Of a DNA stretch of 64,000 bases, positions 32,734 through 44,126 are shown in pieces. The stretch's first letter is position 1. Every line of letters begins with the position of its first letter. A model generated the notes under the pieces. It saw only the letters and a program-made list of their open reading frames with translations. It had not been told where the DNA came from and searched no databases. The position numbers and the translations under genes are program-made. Where the stretch lies: the NCBI GenBank assembly GCA_030847615.1, contig JAUMIR010000001.1, positions 377,624,687 to 377,688,686 of the forward strand. The letters run 5' to 3'. This stretch comes from Gambelia wislizenii (lineage: Eukaryota > Chordata > Lepidosauria > Squamata > Crotaphytidae).

Positions 32734-32863
32734 GTGTACTGGCCAAGACTGGCCAGTACACAAGGGGCAGGCCTGTGTAAAGCTCATTTCAAATCTCCCA
32801 AGAGGAGGAACTCTTTCGAGAGTTCCAGGTTCCCACAAAATTTGAAATTTCATGGGAGCCTGG
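32734..32863. repeat. Cluster of three perfect or near-perfect hairpins
   Basis: Stem 1 is 32734-32745 paired with 32750-32761 (12/12, loop agac). Stem 2 is 32807-32814 paired with 32819-32826 (8/8, loop ttcg). Stem 3 is 32825-32835 paired with 32853-32863 (10/11, A/T-rich loop). The arrangement fits a folded MITE core or a structured transcript. No terminal repeats enclosing all three were found. Confidence 0.6.
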
Positions 32864-33055
32864 AAATCTCGCAAAAGGCAGGCTTTATATGGGCCTGACG
32901 CATGGGGTCTTCTCTTGGTCACTCATATAACTGAAAATAAGAAGAGTAGGCATCTGAGATGATTTTGCTGAGTACTAAATGTTCTAAGGACAGTCTGTTG
33001 TGAGCATGGCTGGTGTTTGCTCTTTCTAAAAGAGGTCTCAAGTTGAGCTTGCAAT

Positions 33056-33057
<2 letters not shown>

Positions 33058-33093
<36 letters not shown>
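33058..33093. repeat. (CT)n microsatellite, 3' tail of LINE copy C
   Basis: An uninterrupted CT dinucleotide run of about 34 bp, continuous with the LINE 3' end. Confidence 0.95.
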
Positions 33094-33096
<3 letters not shown>

Positions 33097-34300
33097 CTTT
33101 TCTTCACAAACAAAGATTCAGGAAGGACTCATCCGGCGCTTTCTGCAAGTGCGCTGATGACTAAAAAGGCCAACCCGAGATAAACAAGTCCAGTTGCAGA
33201 GAGCACAGCAGAAGGTCTCCTTGGGTGATGTTTCCGGGTTGGGATTCTTTCTGCGTTGTCGTTTCTCTTCAAGACTTGTTCGGCATGAGTTCCCAAATAA
33301 GGCTGCAGCACTGTGGATAGTGCGTCTCCATGGCTCCTGATGTGAGGCCAGGGCGGACCACTGTTGGTGATCAATTTGGCCAAGCCTGAGATGTTGTTTC
33401 AGGGACTCTTTGTATCACTTTTTTGGAGCGCCCCTCTTATGCTGACCTGTGGCAAGTTCACTGTAGAGTAGTATTTTTGGGAGGCTATGGTCCTCCATCC
33501 TAGAAACATGCCCTGCCCAGCGCAGCTGTGTTCTCAATATCATGGCCTCAATGCTGGTGATCCCTGCTTGCTCAAGGACAGCAACATTCATCACATAGTC
33601 AGTCCAGTGTATATTTAGGATTATGCGTAGACAGCGCTGATGAAATCATTTGAGGAGTCATAAGTGGTGGCGATAGGTGACCCATGTTTCAGCCCCGTAA
33701 AGGAGAATAGACAGGACAATGGCTCCATACACAGTGATTTTTGTGTTTCGCCTCATGTGTTTGTTACTCCAGACTCTTTTGTAAAGTCTTCCAAATGCGC
33801 TATATGCCTTTGCTAATCTGTGATCGATCTCTTTGTCAATCTTGGCATCTGAGGAGATGATGCTTCCCAAGTAGCGGAACTGCTGAATGGACTTAAGCAC
33901 AGATTTGCCGACGGCAATGTGGGTATGATGGTGTTCGTCCTGTGGTGCAGGCTGGTAAAGAACTTCCGTTTTCTTCAGGTTGACTTCCAGCCCAAACATC
34001 TTTGCAGCTGTTGCGAAGAAGGATGTTAGGTGCTGCAGAGCTGCTTCTGTGTGTGTAACAAGGGCAGGGGCAGCAGCAGCGAAGAGCAGCTCACGAACTA
34101 GATAGTTTAGAGTCTTCGTGCAAGCCTTCAGACAGCTTAAGTTAAACAAGCTACCATCAATACAGTAACGTATATAGATGCTGTCGTCTTCTTCGAGCTC
34201 TGCTGTAGCCCTTTGGAGCATCGTGCTGAAGAAGATTGTAAATAAAGTTGGAGCAAGAACACAACCTTTCTTCACTCAGTTAGTTATTAGAAAGGGATAG
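33058..34300 (-). mobile_element. LINE of the fourth family, copy C (antisense, 5'-truncated)
   Basis: The 3' end lies at 33058-33110, with a (CT)n run, i.e. an (AG)n tail. Going upstream on the minus strand come the zinc-finger relic, KRGAPKK, SRMEDH and LLYGAETWVTY. Then follow LKSIQQFRYLGSIISSDAKIDKE, FGLEVNLKKTEVL and GCVLAPTLFTIFF. A largely open stretch covers 33658-34275. The polymerase active-site box reads LLFAAAAPALV; both catalytic aspartates are lost. Truncated just upstream of the PFLITN motif. Confidence 0.87.
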
Positions 34301-35749
34301 GCCAACCCAAGTATTTGGTATGCAGTAAAGTGACCTCAGACCAGGATCCATCTGTTGCAAGGATTGCTGGTCCCTGCTCCTCCTGATTTTGGCTCTACAG
34401 GTGAGCACCACATGAGGCATGATTTGGGACTGAACTGCCTCCCTAACCAGGGAGGAGAAAGAGCAACACCACATCAGCTGTGAACAGGCAGACCCCACCC
34501 CACCCCAGCACTTGACAGGTAAGGCTATTTTGCTGTTTACCAAATCCTTAGAGGTTGCTTTGTTGGGAGCACAGCTGGTGTTCACTCATAACAAATAAAG
34601 AAATATGGGATTTGGGGCATCCTTTATGGCCCTGATATGGAGCTGGGCTTCAAGCCCTCAAATATGGGACAACCTATAGAAAACAGTACACCTGGGAAGC
34701 CGAGGAGGCCATGGAGATCAGTTTCAATACTTTATAGTATTTCCTTCAATCCTGTTTCAATATGAGGGGGAAGGGCCAAAACCCAAAGTCCTCCCATCAG
34801 TTCAGGCCTAAAATTAGTTTGGGGGAATGTGCTAAAATGTGCTAAAATTGTCCCCTGTATCCCTGAGAAGTTGCAAGGGGCTATGCTATTTTAATTTTTT
34901 TTAATGGAAAATAAATCCTACTGGGGACTCTTATGGGCACTGAGGACCCTTGGGCCTTCATGTGGTCCATGGTATGCAATTCATTGTCCCTGGTCTAGGA
35001 GTTTGATCCAAGTAAGTTGTCTTCCCTTTCACTTCATTTGTGATAAAAGAAAGATTAGTAGAATCATTTGCCTCTCATTGCAGCGTGTTTTATTTTTCCT
35101 CAAGGAACATGGCTGCCTCAATCCAGACAAGACATAATGTGGAAGGAAACTTCTTTGTGTGTCATCTGGTAACAAATTAGATGTGCATCCGGGTGAAGAT
35201 CAGAATGTGAATGTTGTGTAAGGATGTGCATTCAAATATGCATACCTGTCCACTTTCTTACCTGTATGGGCTTAGCTAGCTCTAGATAATTTTTTTTCAG
35301 TGAATAGAACTGGATTGGTATGAGGGACCACAGTGTCATTATATCAACTAATCGGACCTAAATTGAAACTTGGTTTTATTATTAAGCCTATCACTCGTGA
35401 CGTCTGGTTCTGACTTAAACGTTTTTTTTAACTTGGAAATAATATTCACATATTTAAAACAGATTTTCTAATCCTAAGGATTTCATTAAGATCCCCTTGG
35501 AAGTGTCTCTTTTGAATAATTTTGTCTCACTTGATGAGTTTCCTTGCAAAATGTGTTGTGATGGCAAGTATCTTGACTACATTACATAAATCTGTCACTG
35601 TTCTTTGAAAAAAAACAACTTTTGTTGTAAGAGCTTCTTCCAATGTTCACTTGAACTGGGACACTTTTTGTGTTTTGGGTGGGCCTCCAGAAATTGGTTG
35701 CTCCCTATATGTGGGGCAGCCAGTGAGACTGAGTCTACACAGGTTTTAT

Positions 35750-35798
<49 letters not shown>

Positions 35799-36059
35799 CA
35801 CACTTTGTTTCAAGTTCTGTTGGAACACACAATGTGCAGCTGGTTTCACAGTGAAAGCACTTCTTTTACTTGTTGATGAGGTTTGTTGATGAAAGTCACT
35901 TCTTTCTCTGCCATTTTAGGAAAAGCTGGATTTTTAACATGTGTGTCAGGATAGGGAGGGAATTGGCGGGTAGGCTAATTGGAGGGCGGGACGAGTTTGT
36001 AGGTGGTTACCTAGGTCTGGCAAGCATGGTGTTTTGCCATTTTTTAAAAAACTTTGGTA
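34301..36059. other. Unassigned sequence with a microsatellite
   Basis: No supported gene. A compound (AC)n-(AT)n microsatellite occupies 35750-35802. Confidence 0.5.
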
Positions 36060-36510
36060 TATGTATGCATATCTCTCCACAAGTGTGCAAGTGAGCAAGT
36101 AAATGAGCACTGCTCATCCAGTCTGCCTTTTTTTCTGGCCCCTGTCCAATCCTCGCCATCAGCCTGTGTCAGCATTTTTTTCCCTTCATTCAGTGCATGC
36201 ATGTGGATCTTCACCCAAGTGTGAGCAAGCGTGCCCCCTCCCCAGCTGAGCCTAGTCATGAGATCTACAGTGAAGGGGTAGATCGGGCTACCCCTCCCTC
36301 CTCCTCCCCCTGCCTGAGTGTATGAGCAAGGGAGTGACTGAGCCAGTGAGCGCATGGCTGCTCCACCTTTCCTCCTTGCGCCTGTCCAGTCCACACCCCA
36401 TCAGCCTGGTGTCAACATTTTTTCTCTCAATTTATGTATGCAGACCTCCTCACGAGTGTGTGAGCGAGCAACCGAATGAGCCGGCAAGTGCATGGCTCCT
36501 CCACCCACTG
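36060..36510 (+). repeat. Degenerate tandem duplication, about 240-bp spacing
   Basis: The motif series tgagc-rich / cctgtccaatcc / catcagcctgtgtcagc / ttcacccaagtgtgagc recurs about 240 bp later as cctgtccagtcc / catcagcctggtgtcaac / ctcacgagtgtgtgagcg. A partial third relative lies between. It is GC-richer than its surroundings, and the reading frames inside have no recognisable domain. Confidence 0.5.
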
Positions 36511-36782
36511 GCTAGACAAACAGACCTCCATCGTGCAACGAGGCTTTTCAGCCACCACCCGCACACCTAAATTCTAACACCATGCATGCATCTTCACACA
36601 GTACATCCACAGATCCTCTGGAATTGTATGTCATGGGATATGGCAGCCAGTATGATGAGGAAACTATAAAAAAAAATCAGCAAATCTGCCTTATGAAACT
36701 AGAATTGCTTTTTCTAATGACGTAAACCTCTGAATCCAAACCTGTATGCTTGATACCTTATGAGCTGCTTTGGTTACTTTCT

Positions 36783-36880
36783 TGTCTCTGGCTTTTCTTC
36801 GCAAACGAAGATTCAGGAAGGACTCATCCCACGCTTTCTGCAAGCGTGCTGATGACTAAAAAGGCCAATCCAAGATAATT
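36783..36880 (-). mobile_element. LINE of the fourth family, copy D (3' stub)
   Basis: About 100 bp matching the last part of the family: minus strand ggattggcctttttagtc, then gattcctcctgaatc-like sequence, and the end gaaaagccagag. Severely 5'-truncated. Confidence 0.75.
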
Positions 36881-36969
36881 ACTTTCTTGTAGAAGCAAGA
36901 AAAAGGGATAGTGATTGCAGACCTGTAATCTATTGGGTATTTTACTTTTTAACATACATTTTTATTGTT

Positions 36970-37160
36970 ATTTGTTTCAAGTCATTTCTGACTTATGGTG
37001 ACTCTAAGATTTGTTCAGAGGTGTTTTGCCTTCCTCTGAGGCTGAGAAAGTGTGACTTGCCCAAGATCACCCTGTGGCTTCCATAGCCAAGTGGGATTTA
37101 AAAACTGGTCTCCCAGAGTCCTAGTTCAACATGCAAACCACTACATCATGGTGTCCCTCC
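36970..37160 (-). mobile_element. tRNA-derived Sauria-type SINE (antisense)
   Basis: On the minus strand the order is a tRNA-like head, then gggtgatcttgggcaagtc, ctcagcctcagaggaagg and caaaacacctctgaac. The tail, ccataagtcagaaatgact followed by tgaaac, is RTE-derived. It matches the sense copy at 60691-60925. Confidence 0.8.
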
Positions 37161-38398
37161 GATCTTTACATTAGTTTTATATGTCATTTCCAATTTCAGT
37201 GACTAGAAGTAATAACACATAATCATTTTCTAATGAGACCATGTGAAAATAAAAAGCATTTTTAAGACAGAAGAGTCAGTCTAGCATAAGGAAGCATCCT
37301 ATGCAGTTAACACATGCATTTGAAATACTTAAGTTAACTGAATATGTTTACTGAAGAGTAACCCAAATGATTTCATTGACTGCTACAACCAAAAAAACTT
37401 TGATTTAGCTCTACATGATAAAATCTCATGGCATTGCAGTTTTTGATGGCAGAACTGAAAGATTGCATGTGACCCACATTCAGCCTTTATGTTAACCCAG
37501 GCTGCAGCAGGAACTACATTGACATCTGAGAGCTTTTTAAGTTAAACCTGTGAACTTGAAAGTAGCAATATTAAATATTGCATGAGAAGCTTGTCAAATG
37601 TGGCCTAAAAGCAATACCAGGCTCCTTTTGTTATATAAGCACTGCACAAATTCTTAAAAGACAAACAAAACATTCACTTTAAAAGACAATCTGAAAATGT
37701 CCTAACTTAGTCCTAGGTGTTACAATGGGGGTGGCTAGAAGGAGAAGAGTATACTTTGCATGATAATCCTAATTGTAATATTTCTTTAAAACTCAGTGCT
37801 CTTCACTGTGTTTTAAACTTTCACTGTAGATACAGATGATGTAAGTGAATCGGCAAGGTGCTTTACTTTTTTAGAACTTGAACTTTTGACTTTCTGCAGC
37901 ATCACTGTAGCATAAGACTGTGAACTAGACTCTCTACACTGGCATAGCAGATCCTTGTCCCTTTGTGTAAAGTCCTGGTAGCTCATTTCTGGGTCATTAT
38001 GTGCCAGGAAGAAGTGTTGCCAGGGGGAGGAGATGCATTGAAAATCCAGAATATCACCTTGGCAGCCTACTTATTCATTAATATAAATTAAATACCATTA
38101 ATTATTAATCAAATTAAATAATTAAATTTTATTCATTTATTTAGAAGATTTTTGACCCTTATGTCAGTGTGCATTGCCCTCACAAGCATGTTTACAGGAT
38201 ATAAAACACATAAAATACAATCAAAGGTACCCCCGTGGTCTTCTCAGAGGTCAGCCAATGGTGACCTACTGATACTGACCACAGCAATACTCAGAAAATC
38301 TTAAAAGGGGATGGCAGCAATAACAGTCATAACCTGATTTCATGTGTGGATTGGTTATCACCATGTTTCATGGCTGGTTTTTTTTTTAAACTGTTTGT
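37161..38398. other. Unassigned sequence, possible L2-like remnant
   Basis: No gene supported. Positions 38099-38230 (attcatttatttagaag ... ataaaacacataaaatac) look like an old antisense L2-type tail. The rest is unrecognised. Confidence 0.4.
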
Positions 38399-39412
38399 GT
38401 TATTAACTGCCCTCAAGTTGACTTCCACTTATGGTGACCCCATGAATGAGAGACCTCTAAGTCCCCCTATCATCAGTAGCATTGCTCAGGTCTTGCACAC
38501 TCAGGGTTGTAGCTTCCTTGATTGAGTCTATTCATCTGGAATGTGTTTTTCATCTTTTCCTATTGCCTTCTTAAGCATTATTGTCTTTTCTAGTGAGTCA
38601 TGTCTTCTCGCGGATCTGTCCAAAATATGGCAGTCTCAATTTAATCATCATGACTTCTAAGGAGAGTTCAAGCTTGATTAGCCTTGCCTGACCACCTTGA
38701 CAATTGAAAACTATTACATTTCTCCATATTCTCTCCTGACAGTACCCTGATGTTCTGAATAAAGGTTACACATCAATAGAATCAAATGTTGTGGCACATC
38801 TATTTCTTTAACAGCATTCCATAGTTTTTCATGACCTACACAATTAAAGGCTTTGATATAATCTATAAAGCACAGACAGATTTTCATCTGAAATTTGGTG
38901 TGCGCCATTATCCAACATATGTTTCCTAGTGCCTCTTCATTTCTTGAACCCAGCTTAGACATATATCATTTCTCACAAACATGGTCAAAGTCTTTGTTGT
39001 ACAATTTTACACATCACTTTGCTTGCATGGGAAAGTAATGCAATAAACACATTGTTACTATAACCTCTAGTGTTCCTTTTATTGGGGATTGGAAGGTATA
39101 TTGAGCATTTCCTATCTATGGGCCATTGTTTTTATTTCCATATTTGTTGACAGATTTTAGTTAGAAGTAGAGTCGATTCTGTCTCTTTAGCTGAAACAGC
39201 TGTATTGGTAGGCCCTTTGTTTTTGGTGATTTATTTCTCCTAAGTGGTCTGAGTACAGCTTCTACTTCACTTTCTAAAACTGGAGATTCATCTCCAAATG
39301 GTTCTTGCTTGAATGAATCTGTCACCCTTACATCTCTTTTATATAGTTCTTCAATGGTTTGTTTCTATCAGCTTTTTTATTTTATTTGTTCATAGAATGT
39401 TTTCCCCTGGCG

Positions 39413-40720
39413 GGCTGATGGTGCAGGGCTAAGCGGTTGGACCATGCACGTGTGTTGGTTAAAGAAGTCTTCACAATTCTGCAAAAAGGCCTGAACCTGG
39501 GCCTCAAGCCCAACACCTTGAACGCCAAGCGGTGGCCCTGTCATTGGTCATAGAGCTACTGAAGGGCCAGTCCCTGTCTTCTCAACCCCACATTAGGCAT
39601 TTCTTGAAGGGAGCCTCCATCCTCTCCCCATCAGTCAGACATCGTTTCCCCATGTGGAACCTACCGTTGGTGCTTAGACAACTCTGTAAGCACCCTTTTG
39701 AGCCACTTGGACAGGTGTGCCTCAGGATGCTTACATTAAAGGTGGTTTTCCTAGTAGCAGTCACCTCAGCCAGGAGGGTGTCAGAACTGTCAGCACTGTC
39801 GGTAAGGGACACCTCTGTTCATTCAGTGAGGACCCACATGGTCCTCCGCACAGACCCTTCCTTCCTTCCAAAGGTGCTATCAGCATTTCATGTCTCGCAG
39901 GAGCTGGTTCTCCTGGCTTTCTGCTGGAACCCGACACACCCGAGGGAGAGGGAATGGCATAAGTTGTATGTTAGGAGAGTGGTCAGAATTTACATTAGAT
40001 GGACAAGGGAGTTCAGAAGGTGTGCTCCCTGTTTGTAACCTTTAGCCCAGCCTTGAAGGGCATGAAGGCATCCCGGCAAACAATAGTGAGCTGGATAAAG
40101 TCTTGGATTCTCACAGCATACGACGAGGCACGGATTCCCTGCCCATTAGATGTAACGGCACTTTCCACCAGGTCCGTGGCAACCTCTGCGTTTTTTTCTT
40201 CCAATGCACCCATTTTGGAGATCTGCAAGGCGGCATCATGGAGTATGCCATTACAAGATTGACAAGTTCAGAGCTTTGGGCAGAAGGGTCCTCCAGGAGG
40301 TCATCCGGGCCTAATTCTATTCAAAGCAGTCTTCCCACCCAAGTGCGGGGATGGGGCTTGGGTATGTCCCAAGAGTAAGGATTGTTGCTGGATTCCTTCT
40401 CTCACCACCCAGCGAATGCCACATTGGTGCTTACCATGAATGTGCATTCTGGAGGAGGTAGAGAGGAGGAATCCACCCCACCCGACTGCTACATACTTAC
40501 GGTTTCTTTCAGGTTCGGCTTGCAAATAACTGATCAGACAAAGGACAGGAAAGGGGAGGAACCAATGGCCACAGAGGCCATGTGATCATTTGAATCTCCT
40601 GCCTCACTCTGGGTGGTGGAGAGGCATAACCCAAGAGTAAGGATTGTTGCTGGATTCCTCCTCTCTACCACCTCCAGAATGCACATTCATAGTAAGTACC
40701 AATGTCGCAATCTGTCATCC
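39413..40720 (+). mobile_element. Decayed, 5'-truncated DIRS1-like copy
   Basis: Contains only the 3' part of a DIRS element: recombinase remnants, an internal complementary region (about 40381-40500) and the right end (about 40630-40716, ...aagtaccaatgtcg). The block near 40390-40460 (gaatgccacattggtgctta ... atgtgcattctgg) is the inverted complement of the right end. It is related to, but clearly diverged from, the intact element at 2871-9257, including in its terminal sequences. The left end, Gag and RT are absent. Confidence 0.85.
39460..40325 (+). pseudogene. Tyrosine recombinase pseudogene of the second DIRS copy
   Basis: Three frame segments are recognisable: ILQKGLNLGLKPNTL (near 39480), then a long piece at 39532-40038 with RHFLKGASILSPSVRHRFP and the arginine motif TSARRVSELSAL (near 39770). 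After a frameshift, 39999-40262 continues with VTALSTRSVATSAFF and ILEICKAASWSM. The HxxR box has Leu in place of His (LSTR), and the nucleophile region is out of frame. Non-functional. Confidence 0.88.
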
Positions 40721-42085
40721 GTTGTGGCTTCTCTTTCTTTTTGGCTACAGATAGTCTCTTTTTGCATTCCTTTCTGACAATATCCCTGGCTTCTGTACAA
40801 AGTTCTTCTGGTTCTTGGTTCTTCTGGTTGTATTTTGGCACAGTGTTGGTTTAGTGTTCTTATTTAGCTATACATTAATTTTTGCTATTAGCAGTTCATT
40901 GACTGTGCCACAATCTGCTCCTGGTCTTGTTTTTGCAGAGAGAATGGAGCTTCTCCAGCTTCTGCTTCCAATTATAGAGTCCATTTTATTTCAATATTGG
41001 CCATTAGGTGATGTCCATGTCTACAGTTGTTCTTGGGTTGCTTGAAGAATATGTTTGTGATGAACAACTATTGGCCTTGCAGAATTTAGTCAGTCACTGT
41101 TCGACTTCATTTTTTCATCCTAGGCCAAATTTTTGTTTGATTCTGCTCTGCTTGCTAGTTTTGCATTCTAATCACCTATGATTAAGGAAAAGCCCTGTTT
41201 TAGTGTGTGATCAATTTCCTCCTGGACTCCAGCACAGAATCTTTCAATTTCTTCTTCTTTAGCCTATAGTTGGAGCAAAAGCATGAATTATTGTTGTATT
41301 GATGGGTTTCCCCTGAAGTCTTATTGACATAATTTGTTCAGGCTTTGCATCGTATCCTTTAACTGCTTTTACTATATCACTCCTCACTATAAATGCCACC
41401 CAGTCTCTTCTTAGGTTTTCATTTCCTGAGTAAAACACTGTGTTATTTATCTGACTCAAAATGTCCCATTCTTGTCCACTTTAGCTCACTCACCCCAAGT
41501 ATTGCAGAGTTTATATGTTTCATTTCTTGTTTTACTTCCCATGATTGATAGCCTCTCACATTCCATATTCCTAGAATATATGTTGTGCATCTTCAGACTT
41601 TTTTTCTCACTTCTGAGCACACCAACAGCTGAATGTCCTTTTAGCTTGACTCCATTTGCATCATCAGCCACAGTGCTACTCATAGTTGTCCTCTGTTGTA
41701 CCCTAGTAACTCGATGAGTGCCTTCTGACCTGGAAGCATCATCTTCGGTCACTATCTCTTGTTTCATTTTGGATTGTCTCATCATAGACATTGTCTGTTG
41801 GATTGTCTCATCAAAGACATTCAAAAGAGGTTTACTGTGCCTCCTTCTACACAGTACTAACAGGTGGTAGCCATGATGCCACTGCCATTGCCTCTGAGAG
41901 CTCCTCTGGCAGTGTCACCTTCCACAACTGCTGCTACCCAGTAGCTGTTCAGCGCATTTAGTCAGTCTCCTCAACAAAAGCGTGTCTGAATGAGAAACCC
42001 TACTAGCAGCAGTGGTACCAGCAGCATAGCCTCTTGCCTCACAGGAGCATGCAGTTCCATCACCGTGGAAATTTAAGCTGCCATT

Positions 42086-43154
42086 ATGAGCTGACTGTTT
42101 GTACCAAGTCCCAGTTCTAATAGTCTGAATCCTGAAGTAGTAGGTTTCTTTTTGAATCTCTTCAGAAGACAGCTGGTAGTTCTTCTCTCCCTCACTATAA
42201 CATTAGTTAGAACAGTGGCAAAATAGTAATCTTTCATTCCTGTCTTCCTGCCTCTTCAGGCCCTCAGTGGCCAGCTGATGTTCTTTGAGGGTTGATGTAA
42301 TGACCAAGTGACCACTAAAACTGAAAGAGCCATTCTCATTACAGCCAATGCTTTTTTTTAGTGCGGCAGCCTAAGGTGATCTAAGGCCATGAGAGTAGCT
42401 TAGTCTCCCTAATTTTGGTTCACCGTATTATCAGTTAGGAGCAAGCAAGTTAATGGAAATTATGAGGCAAGAAGGCCTGAAATGAGCAGCCCTCTTGCAG
42501 TATTGTCCAGTATACAATGAGTGAAGTATTAGGTTCAGGTGGAAGAGCTCACTATCCTTTATTCTGTTCCCTTTGGCAATTTGTCCAAAGTGTGGTGGCT
42601 GTAAAGCTGATGGCATATAGTACATCTCTTCAGAGAGCCCAGTTCTGCAGGATTCTGCTGTACTGGCTTGTAATGAATCGCTTGTCAATGGCGAGCAAGA
42701 ATTTCCTCAAGGCAAAGCTATTGTAAATTGGTAAAAACTGACTCTTTCTTCTTCCCTTGCTTGCTATTTAATTGGCAGAAGTGACTAATACTGTGAAATG
42801 TGGGTGAGTACATTTGATTGCAGTATTATATCCATTTACCTTGGAATAAGATAAACCTAGTGGGACTTAGTAGGTATGCATAGGATTGTGCTTCTGCTAC
42901 ATTATTTTGTGAGCTGAAGGGTTGGTTTTTTTTGTATGCTTATTTATTCAGTTCTTGCAGTGAACTGACTGAAAAAAACCAAATTGCAGGTTGATTGAAG
43001 AAATGTCTAAATTCTATGTGTGTGTGTGTGTGTGTTTCTATGATTAAATACTGACTGTAACTCAGTGGATTTTTATAGCAGTAATCACCAGGATTTAATT
43101 TTTTTATGTATAGGTTGTAGTTTGCTTGTTCTCAAGTAAAGTCAACTTATGGCA
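42086..43154. other. Unassigned sequence with a (TG)n run
   Basis: No supported gene. A short (TG)n tract lies at 43016-43034. Confidence 0.45.
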
Positions 43155-43678
43155 TCTATCTATATACTGTATATAAAACGCTTGGGTATGGTTCCTCTCC
43201 CAGTGTGCTGATTAGCCACTTGCCCAACCAGTCCCCTCCCTCCCCTTGCTCCCTCAGCCAATCACCACCCACATGCAAATTCCCTCTCCACCTCACAATC
43301 CACTCCTGTCACTTAATCCCAGCCTCCCAAGGGCCCCTCCCTCCTCTCACTCCCTCAGCCACTCACCACCCACATGTAAAATAATGCAATGTTTTTTCCT
43401 AAAATAATACCATGTAGCTGAACCATGTGAAAGGATTCTGAGGAAAAAAAACACGTAAAACAATTTATTAATTTTAAATTTGTAGAAATTAATTTGTAAA
43501 AATGGGTGAACTGCGTGAAAGAACACTGACAAACCATAGAAGAAATTGTAATGAAGCATTGGAGGAAAGATCAAATAGACTAAGACATCGAAATGAAACA
43601 TTACAATGAAGAAGACAAACAGAGAACATTACAGAAAGAGGAGAGGGATTGGGCATACGTTACACCAGGTACACCTAG
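43155..43678 (+). mobile_element. Helitron-like non-autonomous element
   Basis: Starts with tctatctatatactgtatat just after an A, and ends ...ggtacacctag before a T, fitting Helitron 5' TC and 3' CTAG(T) ends inserted between A and T. Inside, 43505-43640 reads MGELRERTLTNHRRN ... RLRHRNET, like the charged N-terminal repeats of Helitron-encoded helicase proteins. A clear 3' hairpin is not evident, so this is tentative. Confidence 0.5.
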
Positions 43679-43719
43679 TATAATTAATATTTATTTAATG
43701 TTGATGGAAATCATGCCAT

Positions 43720-43816
43720 CCTCCAGATTTTGTTGGACTGTAAGTCCCAGCAGCCCTAACCAGCCTAGCTGCTGGTGAACAATTTATGGGTGTTTTAACC
43801 CAGTAACATCTGGAGG
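43720..43816. mobile_element. Small inverted-repeat element (MITE candidate)
   Basis: cctccagat at 43720-43728 is repeated as its exact complement atctggagg at 43808-43816. The interior has tggactgtaagtcccagcag, resembling a widespread amniote DNA-transposon remnant. No clear target duplication was found. Confidence 0.4.
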
Positions 43817-43860
43817 CCACAAAATTAACATCTCTGCAATGTTACAAGCATGAGACACAG

Positions 43861-44126
43861 ATTTTATTTATTATTTATTTATTTATACCCCGCTCTTCAG
43901 CCACAAAGGCTATCAGAGCGGCTTACAAATTGTTTTAAGCAATAGCTATTTACACATCTAACTATATTAAACAGTTTCCAATGTGTGTTAGCTAATTGCC
44001 CCCCACAAGCTGGGTACTCAATTTACCGAGCTACAAAAGGATGGAAGGCTGAGTGAACCTTAGAGCCCGCTGGAATTGAACTTGGAACGTGGTGACTTGC
44101 AGTACTGGCACAGACACACCATTTAA
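43861..44126 (-). mobile_element. tRNA-like SINE with L2-type tail (antisense)
   Basis: On the minus strand it has a box-B-like aagttcaattcc, then a body including ggaaactgtttaatatag, and the L2-like end gtaagccgctctgatagcc ... ggggtataaataaat. The first part of the window (192-360) carries the same tail. Confidence 0.65.

Larger units (their letters stand above)
38399..42085 (-). mobile_element. BovB-type RTE LINE (antisense), interrupted by a DIRS copy
   Basis: The 5' region on the minus strand (about 42085-41830) matches 51370-51540 of the sense copy. Endonuclease sequence follows: NENLRRDWVAFIVRSDIVKA and IMSIRLQGKPINTTII (41459-41259), typical of BovB-type RTEs. RT sequence (FIDYIKAFNCVGHEKLW near 38860) and the 3' tail (minus ...caagttgagggcagtt) complete it. 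Between 39413 and 40720 it is interrupted by the second DIRS copy. About 240 bp of RTE, corresponding to roughly 51716-51955, is missing at that point. Many stops; non-functional. Confidence 0.85.

Noticed and set aside
35605..35889. ORFs with runs of threonine-histidine and isoleucine-tyrosine
   Set aside because: They are translations of the (AC)n(AT)n microsatellite.
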